Shown: piece after piece, positions 8,759-16,458 of the stretch
Layout: each line of letters starts with the position of its first letter
Numbering within the stretch: the stretch's first letter is position 1
DNA from: CAZEHJ01 sp964512485
Lineage (GTDB): Bacteria; Bacteroidota; Rhodothermia; Rhodothermales; UBA10348
Length of the DNA: 41,771 bases
NCBI GenBank assembly: GCA_964512485.1
Contig: CAZEHJ010000027.1
Coordinates: 1-41,771 of the forward strand
Reading direction: 5' to 3'
Translations under genes and position numbers: made by a program
The notes under the pieces: generated by a model
What the model was told of the DNA's origin: nothing
What the model saw: the letters and a program-made list of their open reading frames with translations, nothing else
Databases searched by the model: none

Positions 8759-9229
8759 TCAGGGTCTCCGAAGAGAATCCCCGTTGGCTGTGCCGTTTCC
8801 GAGGGAATCCGGCCTTAACTCAGCTCGGCGCCGACGGGTACTGTCACGACGCGCTGATTCAGGCAGCGTTGTAATCCGGTCCAGCCAGGGAGTGATTTTG
8901 GTTTTCTGGTCTTCGTTGAGAAGAGGGAGAATGTCCGTTTCAAGCGATTCCATCAACGCGACCTGATGGCGCTTGTAATGTCTCCAGAATCTTCCGACGG
9001 TGTCTTGATAGGCGATAGCCATTTCGCGAAGTGCTTCTTCCTGCACAGCATCGGTAGGATCGATATAGCGGTCGATGGATCCGTACAGGCCTCCCTGTCG
9101 TCTCATTTCGGCGAGCTGTCGAGACCGGCTATTGTGGATGGAGCTCCAGGACAGAGCACCAACCGCGATCCCGATGATCAGCGTGCCGATAATCACGAAT
9201 ATTGTTTTGGAGTGAAGTTTCATAGCCAT
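8759..9229 (-). CDS. Membrane-anchored Spy/CpxP-like (periplasmic metal-sensor type) protein
   Basis: Not assigned with certainty. The 156 residues begin with a signal anchor (TIFVIIGTLIIGIAVGALSW) followed by a largely helical, charged periplasmic part. That part contains a QEEALREM segment, RHYKRHQVALMESLETDILPLLNEDQKTKI and an Arg-rich tail. The 'LNEDQKTK' element resembles the LTxxQ repeat of Spy/CpxP and of the 'periplasmic heavy metal sensor' family. The gene lies between the anti-sigma-like gene (19 bases upstream) and macA, which supports a role in sensing envelope state or as a chaperone for this system. Start ATG 9229 is used; ATG 9223 is also possible. The Spy-like assignment is by motif and context. 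Confidence 0.7.
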   Translation of the reverse strand: MAMKLHSKTIFVIIGTLIIGIAVGALSWSSIHNSRSRQLAEMRRQGGLYGSIDRYIDPTDAVQEEALREMAIAYQDTVGRFWRHYKRHQVALMESLETDILPLLNEDQKTKITPWLDRITTLPESARRDSTRRRRAELRPDSLGNGTANGDSLRRP

Positions 9230-9248
9230 TCAGCTGGGTTGGCGGGTC

Positions 9249-9623
9249 TCAATGACCATCAAATTCTAGGTCGTAAGCAGCGACCACCGTTACGGGGTGC
9301 AGTCCCAGGACCCGTTCGGTCGTGGTAGGGTTGAGATCACTGTCTTTCGATACTTGGAAATTGTACGCGGCCAAAAGGGCGACGATGAGTACACCCACAG
9401 CAAACACCGGCCGAAACCAGCTCAATAATTCGATTGAAAGCCAGTCTTCGGCTGAAGACCTGCTCATCGCAGCTCTGCGAACGGCCCTCATGACCCGATC
9501 AGTCGGCATTGATGAAAGCGTCATGTCCCTTTCAACTGATACCAGTTCACGAAGAGAGGAGATCAGTTCGGGGGATACCCAGTCCAATTCGTCTCTGCCA
9601 GTATGTGTCGGTTTCTTGTTCAT
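9249..9623 (-). CDS. Putative anti-sigma factor, single-pass membrane protein
   Basis: A 124-residue protein with a ~70-residue N-terminal cytoplasmic region, one membrane helix (PVFAVGVLIVALLAAYNF, residues ~72-89) and a short outer tail. It follows the ECF sigma gene by 20 bases, where anti-sigma factors are normally encoded. The N-terminal part is helical and contains SLRELVSVERDMTLSSMPTDRVMRAVRRAA. It has no HxxxCxxC zinc motif, so it is not a ZAS-type anti-sigma. Function is inferred from topology and position; no family was recognised from sequence alone. No site-2 or DegS-like protease gene is in the window. Confidence 0.65.
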   Translation of the reverse strand: MNKKPTHTGRDELDWVSPELISSLRELVSVERDMTLSSMPTDRVMRAVRRAAMSRSSAEDWLSIELLSWFRPVFAVGVLIVALLAAYNFQVSKDSDLNPTTTERVLGLHPVTVVAAYDLEFDGH

Positions 9624-9643
9624 AGTCTTTTCGGTTAAGACCG

Positions 9644-10210
9644 CTATAAAAGCGAGCCTGCGTCTCCAAGTTCGTTCTTCAATCGTTCTACTCCTCTCTT
9701 CAATCTCGAGAGCACTGTTCCATACGGAATGCCCAGTGCCTGCGATGTCTCTTCCGTACTCAAGTCCTCGATGAGTCTGAGCACTACGACTGCCCGTTGC
9801 TTGTCAGGCAATCTGTCAACGGCAGCCCTCAAAACTTTTCGCCTGTCGCTCTCATCCAGTTCCTGGTCCGACCGTTCCGAAGCTTCAGGTTCTCTTTCGT
9901 CCGCCAGGCCAAAAGGCTGCATCCAACGCATTCGCTTACGTTTCCGGAGCGCGTCAAGGCTCTTGTTGATGGACATTCTTATCACATACGTTTTCAGGGA
10001 TGAATCGCCCCTGAATGATGAAAGTGATCGGTGCAGTTTAATAAACACTTCCTGCACCACGTCATCGATCTCGGGTCCCGCTCCGAGCATACCGGTCACG
10101 GTTCGGGATACTTCGTCCATATACCTGTCCACGATAACGCGAAACGCGTTTTCGTCCCCTCCGAGGGCATCGGCGATCAGAGACTCTTCCGTGCTCTGAC
10201 GATGCTTCAT
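9644..10210 (-). CDS. ECF-type RNA polymerase sigma factor
   Basis: Sigma-70 family, extracytoplasmic function group, 188 residues from the chosen ATG at 10210. A GTG 32 codons upstream would add an N-terminus that matches nothing known. Region 2 spans ENAFRVIVDRYMDEVSRTV to EIDDVVQEVFIKLHRSL and TYVIRMSINKSLDALRKRKR. A charged linker follows, then region 4 with LPDKQRAVVVLRLIEDLSTEE and the recognition helix IPYGTVLSRLKRGVERLKNEL. It is the second gene of the operon, 106 bases after the secreted Spy-like gene, and is followed at once by the anti-sigma-like gene. An ECF-like promoter upstream of the operon suggests it controls its own transcription together with the MacAB-type genes. Confidence 0.93.
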   Translation of the reverse strand: MKHRQSTEESLIADALGGDENAFRVIVDRYMDEVSRTVTGMLGAGPEIDDVVQEVFIKLHRSLSSFRGDSSLKTYVIRMSINKSLDALRKRKRMRWMQPFGLADEREPEASERSDQELDESDRRKVLRAAVDRLPDKQRAVVVLRLIEDLSTEETSQALGIPYGTVLSRLKRGVERLKNELGDAGSLL

Positions 10211-10316
10211 GAACAGATCCCGTGGTGATTCCCATGCGAAACGCAGAGGATACACAACAGACGGAGATATGGCCAGAGAAGATGGTATGATGAGGGCAGG
10301 TTGCACTAATTACTCG

Positions 10317-10763
10317 CTATTGAGGTGGTCGGCGTTGCTGACCCTGTCCACGACCACGGCCTTGGCCACCACGTCTGGACGCCTGAATCTCCGCATATTT
10401 TTCCATCTGGTCTTCAGACAGCAGTTCAGCCAGCGCCTCCATGGTATCGCTGTTTATGGTACCCATTTTCTCCCGTATTCCTGAACGGGCCAGTGAGTTA
10501 CCGCCTCCGCCGCCACTCCGCATCGAAGTACGCAATTCCAGCATTTTTTCCTGCTGGCTCCAGAGCACACTTTTAACCTGAGGTGCAACTTCGTCACTCA
10601 GCTCGAGAGAGACGATCATCTCAGCAAAGTTGTCATCGAAAGCTTGTTTGGCTTCCTCGGGAGACATTCGACGACCACCCTGCGCCAGAACAGTGCCCAC
10701 CATGATCAAGCTCATGACGGCCAGAACTCCGATTCTTTTGGCAACGATTGTTGAAGAGAACAT
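10317..10763 (-). CDS. Secreted Spy/CpxP-like periplasmic protein
   Basis: A 148-residue exported protein. Its signal peptide (RIGVLAVMSLIMVGTVLAQ) probably ends at VLA-QGG. The mature part is helical: MSPEEAKQAFDDNFAEMIVSLELSDEVAPQVKSVLWSQQEKML. A Gly tract follows, then a second helical stretch with LAELLSEDQMEKYAEI, which resembles the LTxxQ motif of Spy/CpxP chaperones. The tail is low-complexity Gly/Arg/Gln (roughly the last 18 residues). It is the first gene of the operon with the ECF sigma factor, and a promoter-like element lies 35 bases upstream. An induced Spy-type chaperone ahead of its own sigma factor would fit an envelope-stress regulon. The family call is by motif only. Confidence 0.72.
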   Translation of the reverse strand: MFSSTIVAKRIGVLAVMSLIMVGTVLAQGGRRMSPEEAKQAFDDNFAEMIVSLELSDEVAPQVKSVLWSQQEKMLELRTSMRSGGGGGNSLARSGIREKMGTINSDTMEALAELLSEDQMEKYAEIQASRRGGQGRGRGQGQQRRPPQ

Positions 10764-10797
10764 GCTTCGTTTGGATTAATTTCTTATTCGCTTATTA

Positions 10798-10822
10798 GAC
10801 GATGCCGGATCGTTTACATTCC
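10798..10822 (-). promoter_or_regulatory. Candidate ECF-type promoter of the sigma/MacAB operon
   Basis: Read on the minus strand, GGAA (10822-10819) is followed after 17 bases by CGTC (10801-10798) and then TAA. This matches the general GGAA...CGTC layout of ECF-dependent promoters. The -10-like element lies 35 bases before the ATG at 10763, leaving a short leader. The match is by eye with no statistical test, but its position in front of an operon that encodes its own ECF sigma factor makes it credible. Confidence 0.5.
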
Positions 10823-10851
10823 ATCCGACCGCGGGCGGTGTAGAATGGTCG

Positions 10852-10865
10852 TTTCAGGCCTGAAA
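10852..10865. promoter_or_regulatory. Perfect 14-bp palindrome, candidate operator
   Basis: The 14 bases tttcaggcctgaaa form a perfect palindrome. It lies in the 202-base divergent region between the Spy-like/sigma operon (left, minus strand) and cysS (right, plus strand), about 30 bases upstream of the candidate ECF -35 element. This suits binding by a dimeric regulator, but no cognate regulator is evident. Confidence 0.35.
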
Positions 10866-10965
10866 TGCTATTTTGTGACCCCGTCCCGGTAACGAACTGA
10901 AACCATGGGAGTGCGTTCGCCTGAACCACGATTTCGAAACTGAGTGCCAAACAGGTCTTATTGCT

Positions 10966-12465
10966 TTGTCCAGAGACTTTCAGATATACAACACGCTGAC
11001 AAATCAGGCTGAGGTAGTGCAGCCCAAGAAAGAGGGACATCTCTCCTTCTACTCATGCGGCCCGACGGTCTATTCGTACGCACACATCGGAAACTTCCGC
11101 TCCTTCATCACGGCCGATCTCATTTTCCGAACAGCTCTGGCAATTGGTTGGGACGTAACCTATGCGACCAATATTACAGATGTCGGCCATCTCACAGAGG
11201 ACGATCTCACGGATCCGGATGGCGAAGACCGGATGGTGAAAGCGCTGCGTTCCAAAGAAGGTGAGCAGTTCGTCAATATCTGGGACCTGGCCAGGTACTA
11301 CACACAGACCTTGATCGACGACTGGCACCATCTGAATTTGCTTGAGCCCAGTGTGCGTCCGCGAGCGACCGAACACATGCGCGAGCAAATCGCCGCCGTA
11401 GAAAAACTGCTTGAATCTGGCCACGCTTACGAGACTTCACAGGGCGTGTACTTCTCCGTTCAGTCTTTTGCCGAATACGGAAAACTTTCGGGAAATACGC
11501 TCGACAATGAACTCGAGCAAACGGTTCGGGATGTCGTTGTTGACGAGGAAAAGAAAGACCCTCGTGATTTTGCTCTCTGGAAAAAGGACGACAAACACCT
11601 CATGCAGTGGTACAGTCCGTGGGGTTGGGGCTTCCCGGGATGGCACATCGAATGCTCGGTCATGTCGACGAGTTACCTTGGAGAAGAGATCGATCTACAC
11701 GCCGGCGGCGAAGATCTGATTTTCCCTCATCATGAATGTGAAATTGCCCAGTCCGAGTCACTTTCCGGCAAACAGTTTGCTTCGATTTGGGCTCACACAC
11801 GATTTCTTCAGGTCGAGGGCGAGAAAATGTCAAAACGACTTGGCAATTTCTTTACTGTCCGAGACCTCGTCGCCCCGGAAGATGAAGGGGGCAAAGATAT
11901 CGATCCCCTTGCGGTTCGAATGACTCTGATGAGTGGTCACTACCGCAAGCCGTTCAACTTCACGATGAAAACGCTCAAGAGCAATGTGCGGCATCGTGAA
12001 CGCCTGCAGGAAGTCATCGACCTGGTCGGCATCCCGAGCGACTCAGATTCTGAGTATGCTGAAGAAACGGGCCAGGCGTTGAAAGCGATGTATGAACGGG
12101 CCTTTCAGGCCATGCTTGAGGACCTGAACACTCCGTCAGCTCTGGCTGCGCTGTTTGGAGGCACAAAGATGCTTCTGGGAAAAGCCGACTCTCTGGATGA
12201 GAAAGGAAAATCGTCTGCCCGAAAGTGGTTGGCCGATATGAATGCTCTACTGGGAGTCGTTTTCCACAATGTAGAGCGCCCGGATAGCGAAGAAGCCGAC
12301 CCGCTGGCTGAAACAGTTGAGCCGTTGCTCGCAGATCGAGACCTCGCTCGTCAGAATGGAGATTGGGCACGAGCAGATGAGATCAGAGATCAGCTGACGG
12401 CTCTCGGTGTGGAGATAATGGATACGCCGGACGGCGCCAAATGGAAACGATTGAGCAACCTATAA
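10966..12465 (+). CDS. cysS: Cysteinyl-tRNA synthetase
   Basis: Class I aminoacyl-tRNA synthetase that charges tRNA-Cys in the cytoplasm. The 499 residues are a normal length. The HIGH-type motif is AHIGN near residues 39-43 and KMSKS is KMSKR at 287-291. Expected zinc ligands are Cys31, Cys230, His255 and Glu259, set in YSCGPTVYSYAHIG, WHIECSVMS and FPHHECEIAQSE. The C-terminal anticodon-binding helical domain is complete. The start appears to be TTG at 10966: there is no in-frame ATG or GTG between the upstream stop at 10876 and this codon, and MSRDFQIYNTL aligns with the usual family start. No Shine-Dalgarno is seen. Confidence 0.96.
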   Translation: MSRDFQIYNTLTNQAEVVQPKKEGHLSFYSCGPTVYSYAHIGNFRSFITADLIFRTALAIGWDVTYATNITDVGHLTEDDLTDPDGEDRMVKALRSKEGEQFVNIWDLARYYTQTLIDDWHHLNLLEPSVRPRATEHMREQIAAVEKLLESGHAYETSQGVYFSVQSFAEYGKLSGNTLDNELEQTVRDVVVDEEKKDPRDFALWKKDDKHLMQWYSPWGWGFPGWHIECSVMSTSYLGEEIDLHAGGEDLIFPHHECEIAQSESLSGKQFASIWAHTRFLQVEGEKMSKRLGNFFTVRDLVAPEDEGGKDIDPLAVRMTLMSGHYRKPFNFTMKTLKSNVRHRERLQEVIDLVGIPSDSDSEYAEETGQALKAMYERAFQAMLEDLNTPSALAALFGGTKMLLGKADSLDEKGKSSARKWLADMNALLGVVFHNVERPDSEEADPLAETVEPLLADRDLARQNGDWARADEIRDQLTALGVEIMDTPDGAKWKRLSNL

Positions 12466-12467
12466 GC

Positions 12468-12986
12468 ATGGGATACGGAACTACACTACTCGACTACGGC
12501 GCTCTCGAGGGCGGTCTCGTTCGAATGATGGAACGATTCAAGACCGAGGGCTCGATGACCGGCCATGCGGATGAGGATCAACTCCTGATCGAAGATGCGA
12601 ACGCGGCGCTGCTCGGTATGCTGTTTGACCAACGCGTACGGGCCGAATACGCCTTCATGGGGCCAACACGCTTGAAGGATCGTCTGGGACACCTGGATCT
12701 GGTAAAGATGGCGGACATGGATCTGGAAGTGCTGCGCCAGCACTTTTCTGATAAGCCGGCGGTTCATCGATTCACGAATGTTATGGCAGAGCGTACGCAT
12801 CAGATTGCCCGCCTGCTCGTCGAGAAATACGACGGCAATGCTGCGAACATGTGGAATGATGGCTCGGCGTTCGATGTGATTCAGAAGCGCCTGATGGAAT
12901 TACCGGGATTCGGAAAGATGAAGGCCCACAAAATGAAGTTCGTGCTTCATTACTTCGGCCACAGAGACTTTTCGGACGGAGGCTGA
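12468..12986 (+). CDS. HhH-GPD-type base excision repair family protein (TIGR03252-like)
   Basis: Small relative of HhH-GPD DNA glycosylases. The visible pattern is LLGMLFDQRVRAEYAFMGPTRL, then SDKPAVHRFTNVMAERTHQIARLLVEKYDGNAANMW, then a helix-hairpin-helix LPGFGKMKAHK close to the C-terminus. This fits the compact family annotated as 'HhH-GPD-type base excision DNA repair protein'. Unlike EndoIII or MutY, the chain ends soon after the hairpin, there is no Fe-S cluster, and the usual catalytic Asp position after the hairpin is not clearly present. Catalysis is therefore not assured. The start used is ATG 12468, just after the cysS stop; an ATG at 12441 would overlap cysS by 25 bases. It is probably cotranscribed with cysS. 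Confidence 0.85.
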   Translation: MGYGTTLLDYGALEGGLVRMMERFKTEGSMTGHADEDQLLIEDANAALLGMLFDQRVRAEYAFMGPTRLKDRLGHLDLVKMADMDLEVLRQHFSDKPAVHRFTNVMAERTHQIARLLVEKYDGNAANMWNDGSAFDVIQKRLMELPGFGKMKAHKMKFVLHYFGHRDFSDGG

Positions 12987-12993
12987 ACCAGCC

Positions 12994-13254
12994 TCAGGCT
13001 ACCATACTGAGGAAGTCTTCATTTTCGACGGTAAGCGGGCTTATTACGAAGTAATTGCCTGCGCGATGAAAGTCCAGACCAGGTCGTTCAAGAGACATTT
13101 GGGGCGTGAACATGTCCCATGCGATATCTACTGCAGCATCAATCAGATCTGCGGCATTCCATTGTCCCGAATGGGAGAAAATTGATCTTTCCCACGCGAT
13201 CGCTCCACCTGGAACGCTTCGGACATATTTTTCTAGATATTCGTGTGCACCCAT
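12994..13254 (-). CDS. Small hypothetical protein, 86 residues
   Basis: Not recognised. The 86-residue frame begins MGAHEYLEKYVRSVPGGAIAW, is rich in aromatic and acidic residues, contains DLIDAAVDIAWDMF and ends NEDFLSMVA. It has no signal peptide or membrane helix, and its composition looks like a folded cytosolic protein rather than random frame. It is convergent with the HhH-GPD gene (stops about 8 bases apart) and lies downstream of the strong terminator behind trkH, so it would need its own promoter between about 13255 and 13340. No ribosome binding site is obvious. Existence is moderately likely; function unknown. Confidence 0.55.
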   Translation of the reverse strand: MGAHEYLEKYVRSVPGGAIAWERSIFSHSGQWNAADLIDAAVDIAWDMFTPQMSLERPGLDFHRAGNYFVISPLTVENEDFLSMVA

Positions 13255-13342
13255 TGTTGGACCCCTCCACCGGTTTCCTGATTTTCAGGCATCCGATGAT
13301 TTCATATTCCGTATGATTGTTATCGTCGTATTTGAAAAAAAC

Positions 13343-13376
13343 AAAAGGCAGAAACCTGGTTGGTTTCTGCCTTTTT
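13343..13376 (-). terminator. Rho-independent terminator behind trkH
   Basis: A perfect 14-bp stem (13343-13356 with 13362-13375) closes a 5-base loop. On the minus strand the stem is followed by a T-rich run (ttttgttttttt), so it ends transcripts from trkA-trkH, whose last stop is at 13485. On the plus strand it is also followed by T's and may act in both directions. Confidence 0.88.
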
Positions 13377-13484
13377 CGTTTCAAATGCTGTGCCGCAATC
13401 AGATCAGGGGATATTCGCATTCCTGAATCGTCGAAATACGGCGTCGAACTGTGCCTCTTGACGGGAATACACGAACATAAAGGG

Positions 13485-14993
13485 CTATTTGCGCCAGAAT
13501 GCGGGTACAAAAATGATGATGGCGGTGAAAATCTCGAGCCTTCCTGCCATCATCAGTAACGAAAGGACCCATTTCCCGAGGAATGGGACGTGGGCATAGT
13601 TCTCTGTGGGCCCCACCGTGCCGAAAGCCGGACCAACGTTGCCTACACAGGACAGAGTGGCTCCAAAAGCAGTCAATAAATCGAGGCCAAAGAAGGCCAT
13701 CACCATTGTCCCCACTCCAAGCAGACCCAGGTAGAGGACGATAAACGAAAGAACGTTTTTCATGACGTCCGAGCCGACCACGCGATCTCCAAGGCGGATC
13801 GGCATGACGGCCTGGGGATGGATCAGCTGTTTGATCTCCTTGAAACTGTTCTTGAACATCAGGACGTGCCGGATGACTTTTACGCCGCCCCCCGTTGACC
13901 CTGCCATTCCACCGATGAAGAAGCACAGAAAAATGACTCCCACAGCCAGAGGTGCCCATACTTCATAGTCCGCGGTCCCAAATCCAGTGGTGCTGATGAT
14001 GGAAGCCGCCTGAAACGCCCCGTATCGAAGGGCTTCAACCAGCGAGGCATACCCTTCAAAGACGCCGTCAGTCTGAAAACTGGGAAACATCGACATCGTT
14101 GGGGCCCAGGTACCGATGGATATCGTCAGCGTGGCAACAAGTACAATACCCAGATAAACACGAAATTCAGTGTCCCGGAAAACGGTAATCGCCTTGCCCC
14201 TCAACATGCGATAATGGAGGGCGAAATTTATCCCGGCGAGGATCATAAATGCCGTGATTACCCATTCGATATAAGCTGAGTTGAACTGGCCGATCGATCC
14301 ATTTTTGGTCGAGAAGCCACCGGTAGCCATTGTGGCAAACGCGTGATTGATGGCATCAAAAGGTGTCATCGCAGGAAGCAAGAGAAGCACTTCCAGAAAA
14401 GTGATCCCCACGTAGATCATCCAGAGTCTTTTGGCGGTTTCCTGAACGCGGGGGGTCAACTTGTCTGCGGACGGTCCCGGTACCTCAGCTTTGTAGAGCT
14501 GCATACCTCCCACTCCCAACAATGGCAAAATGGCCAGCGTCAGAACGATGATACCCATTCCACCCAGCCAGTGTGCCAGACTTCTCCAAAACAGGTATGC
14601 CCTAGGAATGGCCTCGATATCGGGATTGCCGCCTCCCCCCAGAATAGTGGCACCAGTGGTCGAGAACGCGCTCATTGTCTCAAAAAACGCGTCTGTGTAC
14701 GATTCTAGTACACCTCCGAGGATGAACGGCAAGGCTCCGACGAGCGAGAGAACGAACCAGGCCAATGCCACGATGGCGAATCCTTCTCGAATTTGGAGTT
14801 CCTTCTGGGAGCGATCGCGATAGACCCAGGCGAGAACTCCAACCGAAAGGCTTCCCAGAGCGGTGACGCCGAACGTCCACCATTCAGGCTCTCCATAAAA
14901 GAGCGCCACAAACATGGGGAAAAGAAGCGCCACCCCAAGAAAGAAAATGAGAAACCCAAGCGTAAATATGACGGCGCGAATATTTAGAACCAT
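13485..14993 (-). CDS. trkH: TrkH family potassium uptake protein, pore subunit
   Basis: Inner-membrane K+ channel of the Trk/Ktr system, gated by the TrkA ring. About 502 residues with ten or more hydrophobic segments arranged as repeated M-P-M units. Selectivity-filter loops are visible as SAFSTTGATILGGG, FATMATGGFSTKNGS, ISTTGFGTADYE and CVGNVGPAFGTVGP; each contains the key Gly. Start ATG 14993 lies one base after the trkA stop, which implies translational coupling. An in-frame start 11 codons upstream (15026) falls inside trkA and is less likely. The terminator at 13343-13376 follows. Confidence 0.96.
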   Translation of the reverse strand: MVLNIRAVIFTLGFLIFFLGVALLFPMFVALFYGEPEWWTFGVTALGSLSVGVLAWVYRDRSQKELQIREGFAIVALAWFVLSLVGALPFILGGVLESYTDAFFETMSAFSTTGATILGGGGNPDIEAIPRAYLFWRSLAHWLGGMGIIVLTLAILPLLGVGGMQLYKAEVPGPSADKLTPRVQETAKRLWMIYVGITFLEVLLLLPAMTPFDAINHAFATMATGGFSTKNGSIGQFNSAYIEWVITAFMILAGINFALHYRMLRGKAITVFRDTEFRVYLGIVLVATLTISIGTWAPTMSMFPSFQTDGVFEGYASLVEALRYGAFQAASIISTTGFGTADYEVWAPLAVGVIFLCFFIGGMAGSTGGGVKVIRHVLMFKNSFKEIKQLIHPQAVMPIRLGDRVVGSDVMKNVLSFIVLYLGLLGVGTMVMAFFGLDLLTAFGATLSCVGNVGPAFGTVGPTENYAHVPFLGKWVLSLLMMAGRLEIFTAIIIFVPAFWRK

Positions 14994-14994
14994 A

Positions 14995-16344
14995 TCAGTT
15001 CGCAAACATTTTTTCGACCGTGGCAATCACACTCGGCAGGACGAATAAATACGCGCTGTCGCCGGGTTTGACCTGCGTCAGGCCGGTGGCAATCTCGAGG
15101 TCATCTCCCTTGAGAACTGCGGCCAGCAATACGCCTTTTGGCAAATCGATGTTCATCACGATGTCTTTGGTTATGGCCGACATGGGAGCTGCCTCAATTT
15201 CAAGAATCTCGGCATCAAGGCCATGAACGGTCGCAACACTTTTGACGTGTTTTCCGCGCAAAAACCTCATCACTTCCCTGGAAACGGCCAATTTTTTGTT
15301 CACCGCGGCATCGAGGCCGATCGACTGACTGATCGGGATGTACGCTCCGTTCGATAGAAGAGCGACCGTTTTTCTCACCTGAAGATGCTTTGCCAGCAGG
15401 CACGTGACGAGATTCGATTCTTCGTCATCCGTCACAGCAACGAAGGCATCCATGTCCGATAATCCTTCCTTGACGAGAAGGTCGATATCCGTCCCCTGAC
15501 CATGGATCACCAGAACTGAAGGCAGTTCTTCGGCCAGTTCCTCCGCCCTGGCTCGGTTTGATTCAACGAGTTTAACCCGCTTGTTTTTTTCCTGACTGAG
15601 CTGGAGTGCGACCTTCGCTCCGATGTCAGTTCCACCAAGGATCATGATATCCTCGAGGCGCCTGTCGGATTTACCCAGCAGTTCCAGAACCGGTGGAATA
15701 CTCTTGGGTCGAGCCAACACGAATATCTGGTCATTCTTGCGCAGGCGTTCGTTTCCACCCGGTAAAATGGTGCGGATCCCCCGCGCGATGGCCATAACCC
15801 TGAACTTGACTTCGGGCTTTTCCAGAACGAGATCGTGAAGCGTTCGACCGATGGCGGGACTATCTGGATCGAGTCGAAGGCCTACAAGATGCAGACGGTC
15901 GTCCCCGAGCATCAGCACGTCCGTCGCACTCGCTCTACGAATCAGGCGGGCCACTTCAGCAGCAGCACTTTCTTCGGGATGGATGATCAGATCAATCCCG
16001 AAATCGGTTGATTTCAGGACAGTCTTCGTCCGCGACAGCTCGTCCGAGCGGACTCTCGCGATAGTCGTCTCCACTCCCAGGCGATCTGCCAGCATGCAGG
16101 CAATGATATTGACTTCATCGATGGCAGTTACGGCAACCAGGATCCTGGCATTGCGGATGTCAGCTTCTTCTAGTACCGTGGTCGACGTTCCGTTTCCACA
16201 GACCGTCATTACGTCAAGTTTGTCATTGACATGAGCGAGCGAATCCGCATTCACATCAACCACGACAACATCGTGATCTGCGTGTGAAAGCAGCTTCGCT
16301 ACGTCGAAACCGACAACTCCAGCCCCGATTACTATGGCTCTCAT
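14995..16344 (-). CDS. trkA: Trk system potassium transporter regulatory subunit TrkA
   Basis: Cytoplasmic NAD(H)/nucleotide-binding ring that gates TrkH. Two tandem RCK units are visible. The first is TrkA_N (MRAIVIGAGVVGFDVAKLL, with GxGxxG and the acidic VVDVN) plus TrkA_C. The second is TrkA_N (EDIMILGGTDIGAKVALQL) plus TrkA_C ending in LPSVIATVEKMF. Total length is about 449 residues, as expected for the double-RCK form. I chose ATG 16344 because MRAIVIGAG is the family start; a start 17 codons upstream adds a charged stretch with no match. It is followed directly by trkH. The tenA stop is 114 bases upstream, so a separate promoter is possible. Confidence 0.95.
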   Translation of the reverse strand: MRAIVIGAGVVGFDVAKLLSHADHDVVVVDVNADSLAHVNDKLDVMTVCGNGTSTTVLEEADIRNARILVAVTAIDEVNIIACMLADRLGVETTIARVRSDELSRTKTVLKSTDFGIDLIIHPEESAAAEVARLIRRASATDVLMLGDDRLHLVGLRLDPDSPAIGRTLHDLVLEKPEVKFRVMAIARGIRTILPGGNERLRKNDQIFVLARPKSIPPVLELLGKSDRRLEDIMILGGTDIGAKVALQLSQEKNKRVKLVESNRARAEELAEELPSVLVIHGQGTDIDLLVKEGLSDMDAFVAVTDDEESNLVTCLLAKHLQVRKTVALLSNGAYIPISQSIGLDAAVNKKLAVSREVMRFLRGKHVKSVATVHGLDAEILEIEAAPMSAITKDIVMNIDLPKGVLLAAVLKGDDLEIATGLTQVKPGDSAYLFVLPSVIATVEKMFAN

Positions 16345-16458
16345 ACGGTTACTCTTTTTCTCCAAGCCTCGGTCGGCTTGCTTCCTTGCCCGCACCCGCG
16401 TCAGAATTGAAGGGTATTTGCGGCGACCAAGGTAATATTTCGAAAGTACAAATCGACA

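Noticed and set aside
9729..10199. Open frame on the plus strand opposite the sigma factor gene
   Set aside because: Ser-rich antisense frame; the minus-strand sigma-70 motifs are unambiguous.
13106..13426. Open frame on the plus strand downstream of the HhH-GPD gene
   Set aside because: It runs straight through the perfect terminator hairpin at 13343-13376 and opposes a more protein-like minus-strand frame.
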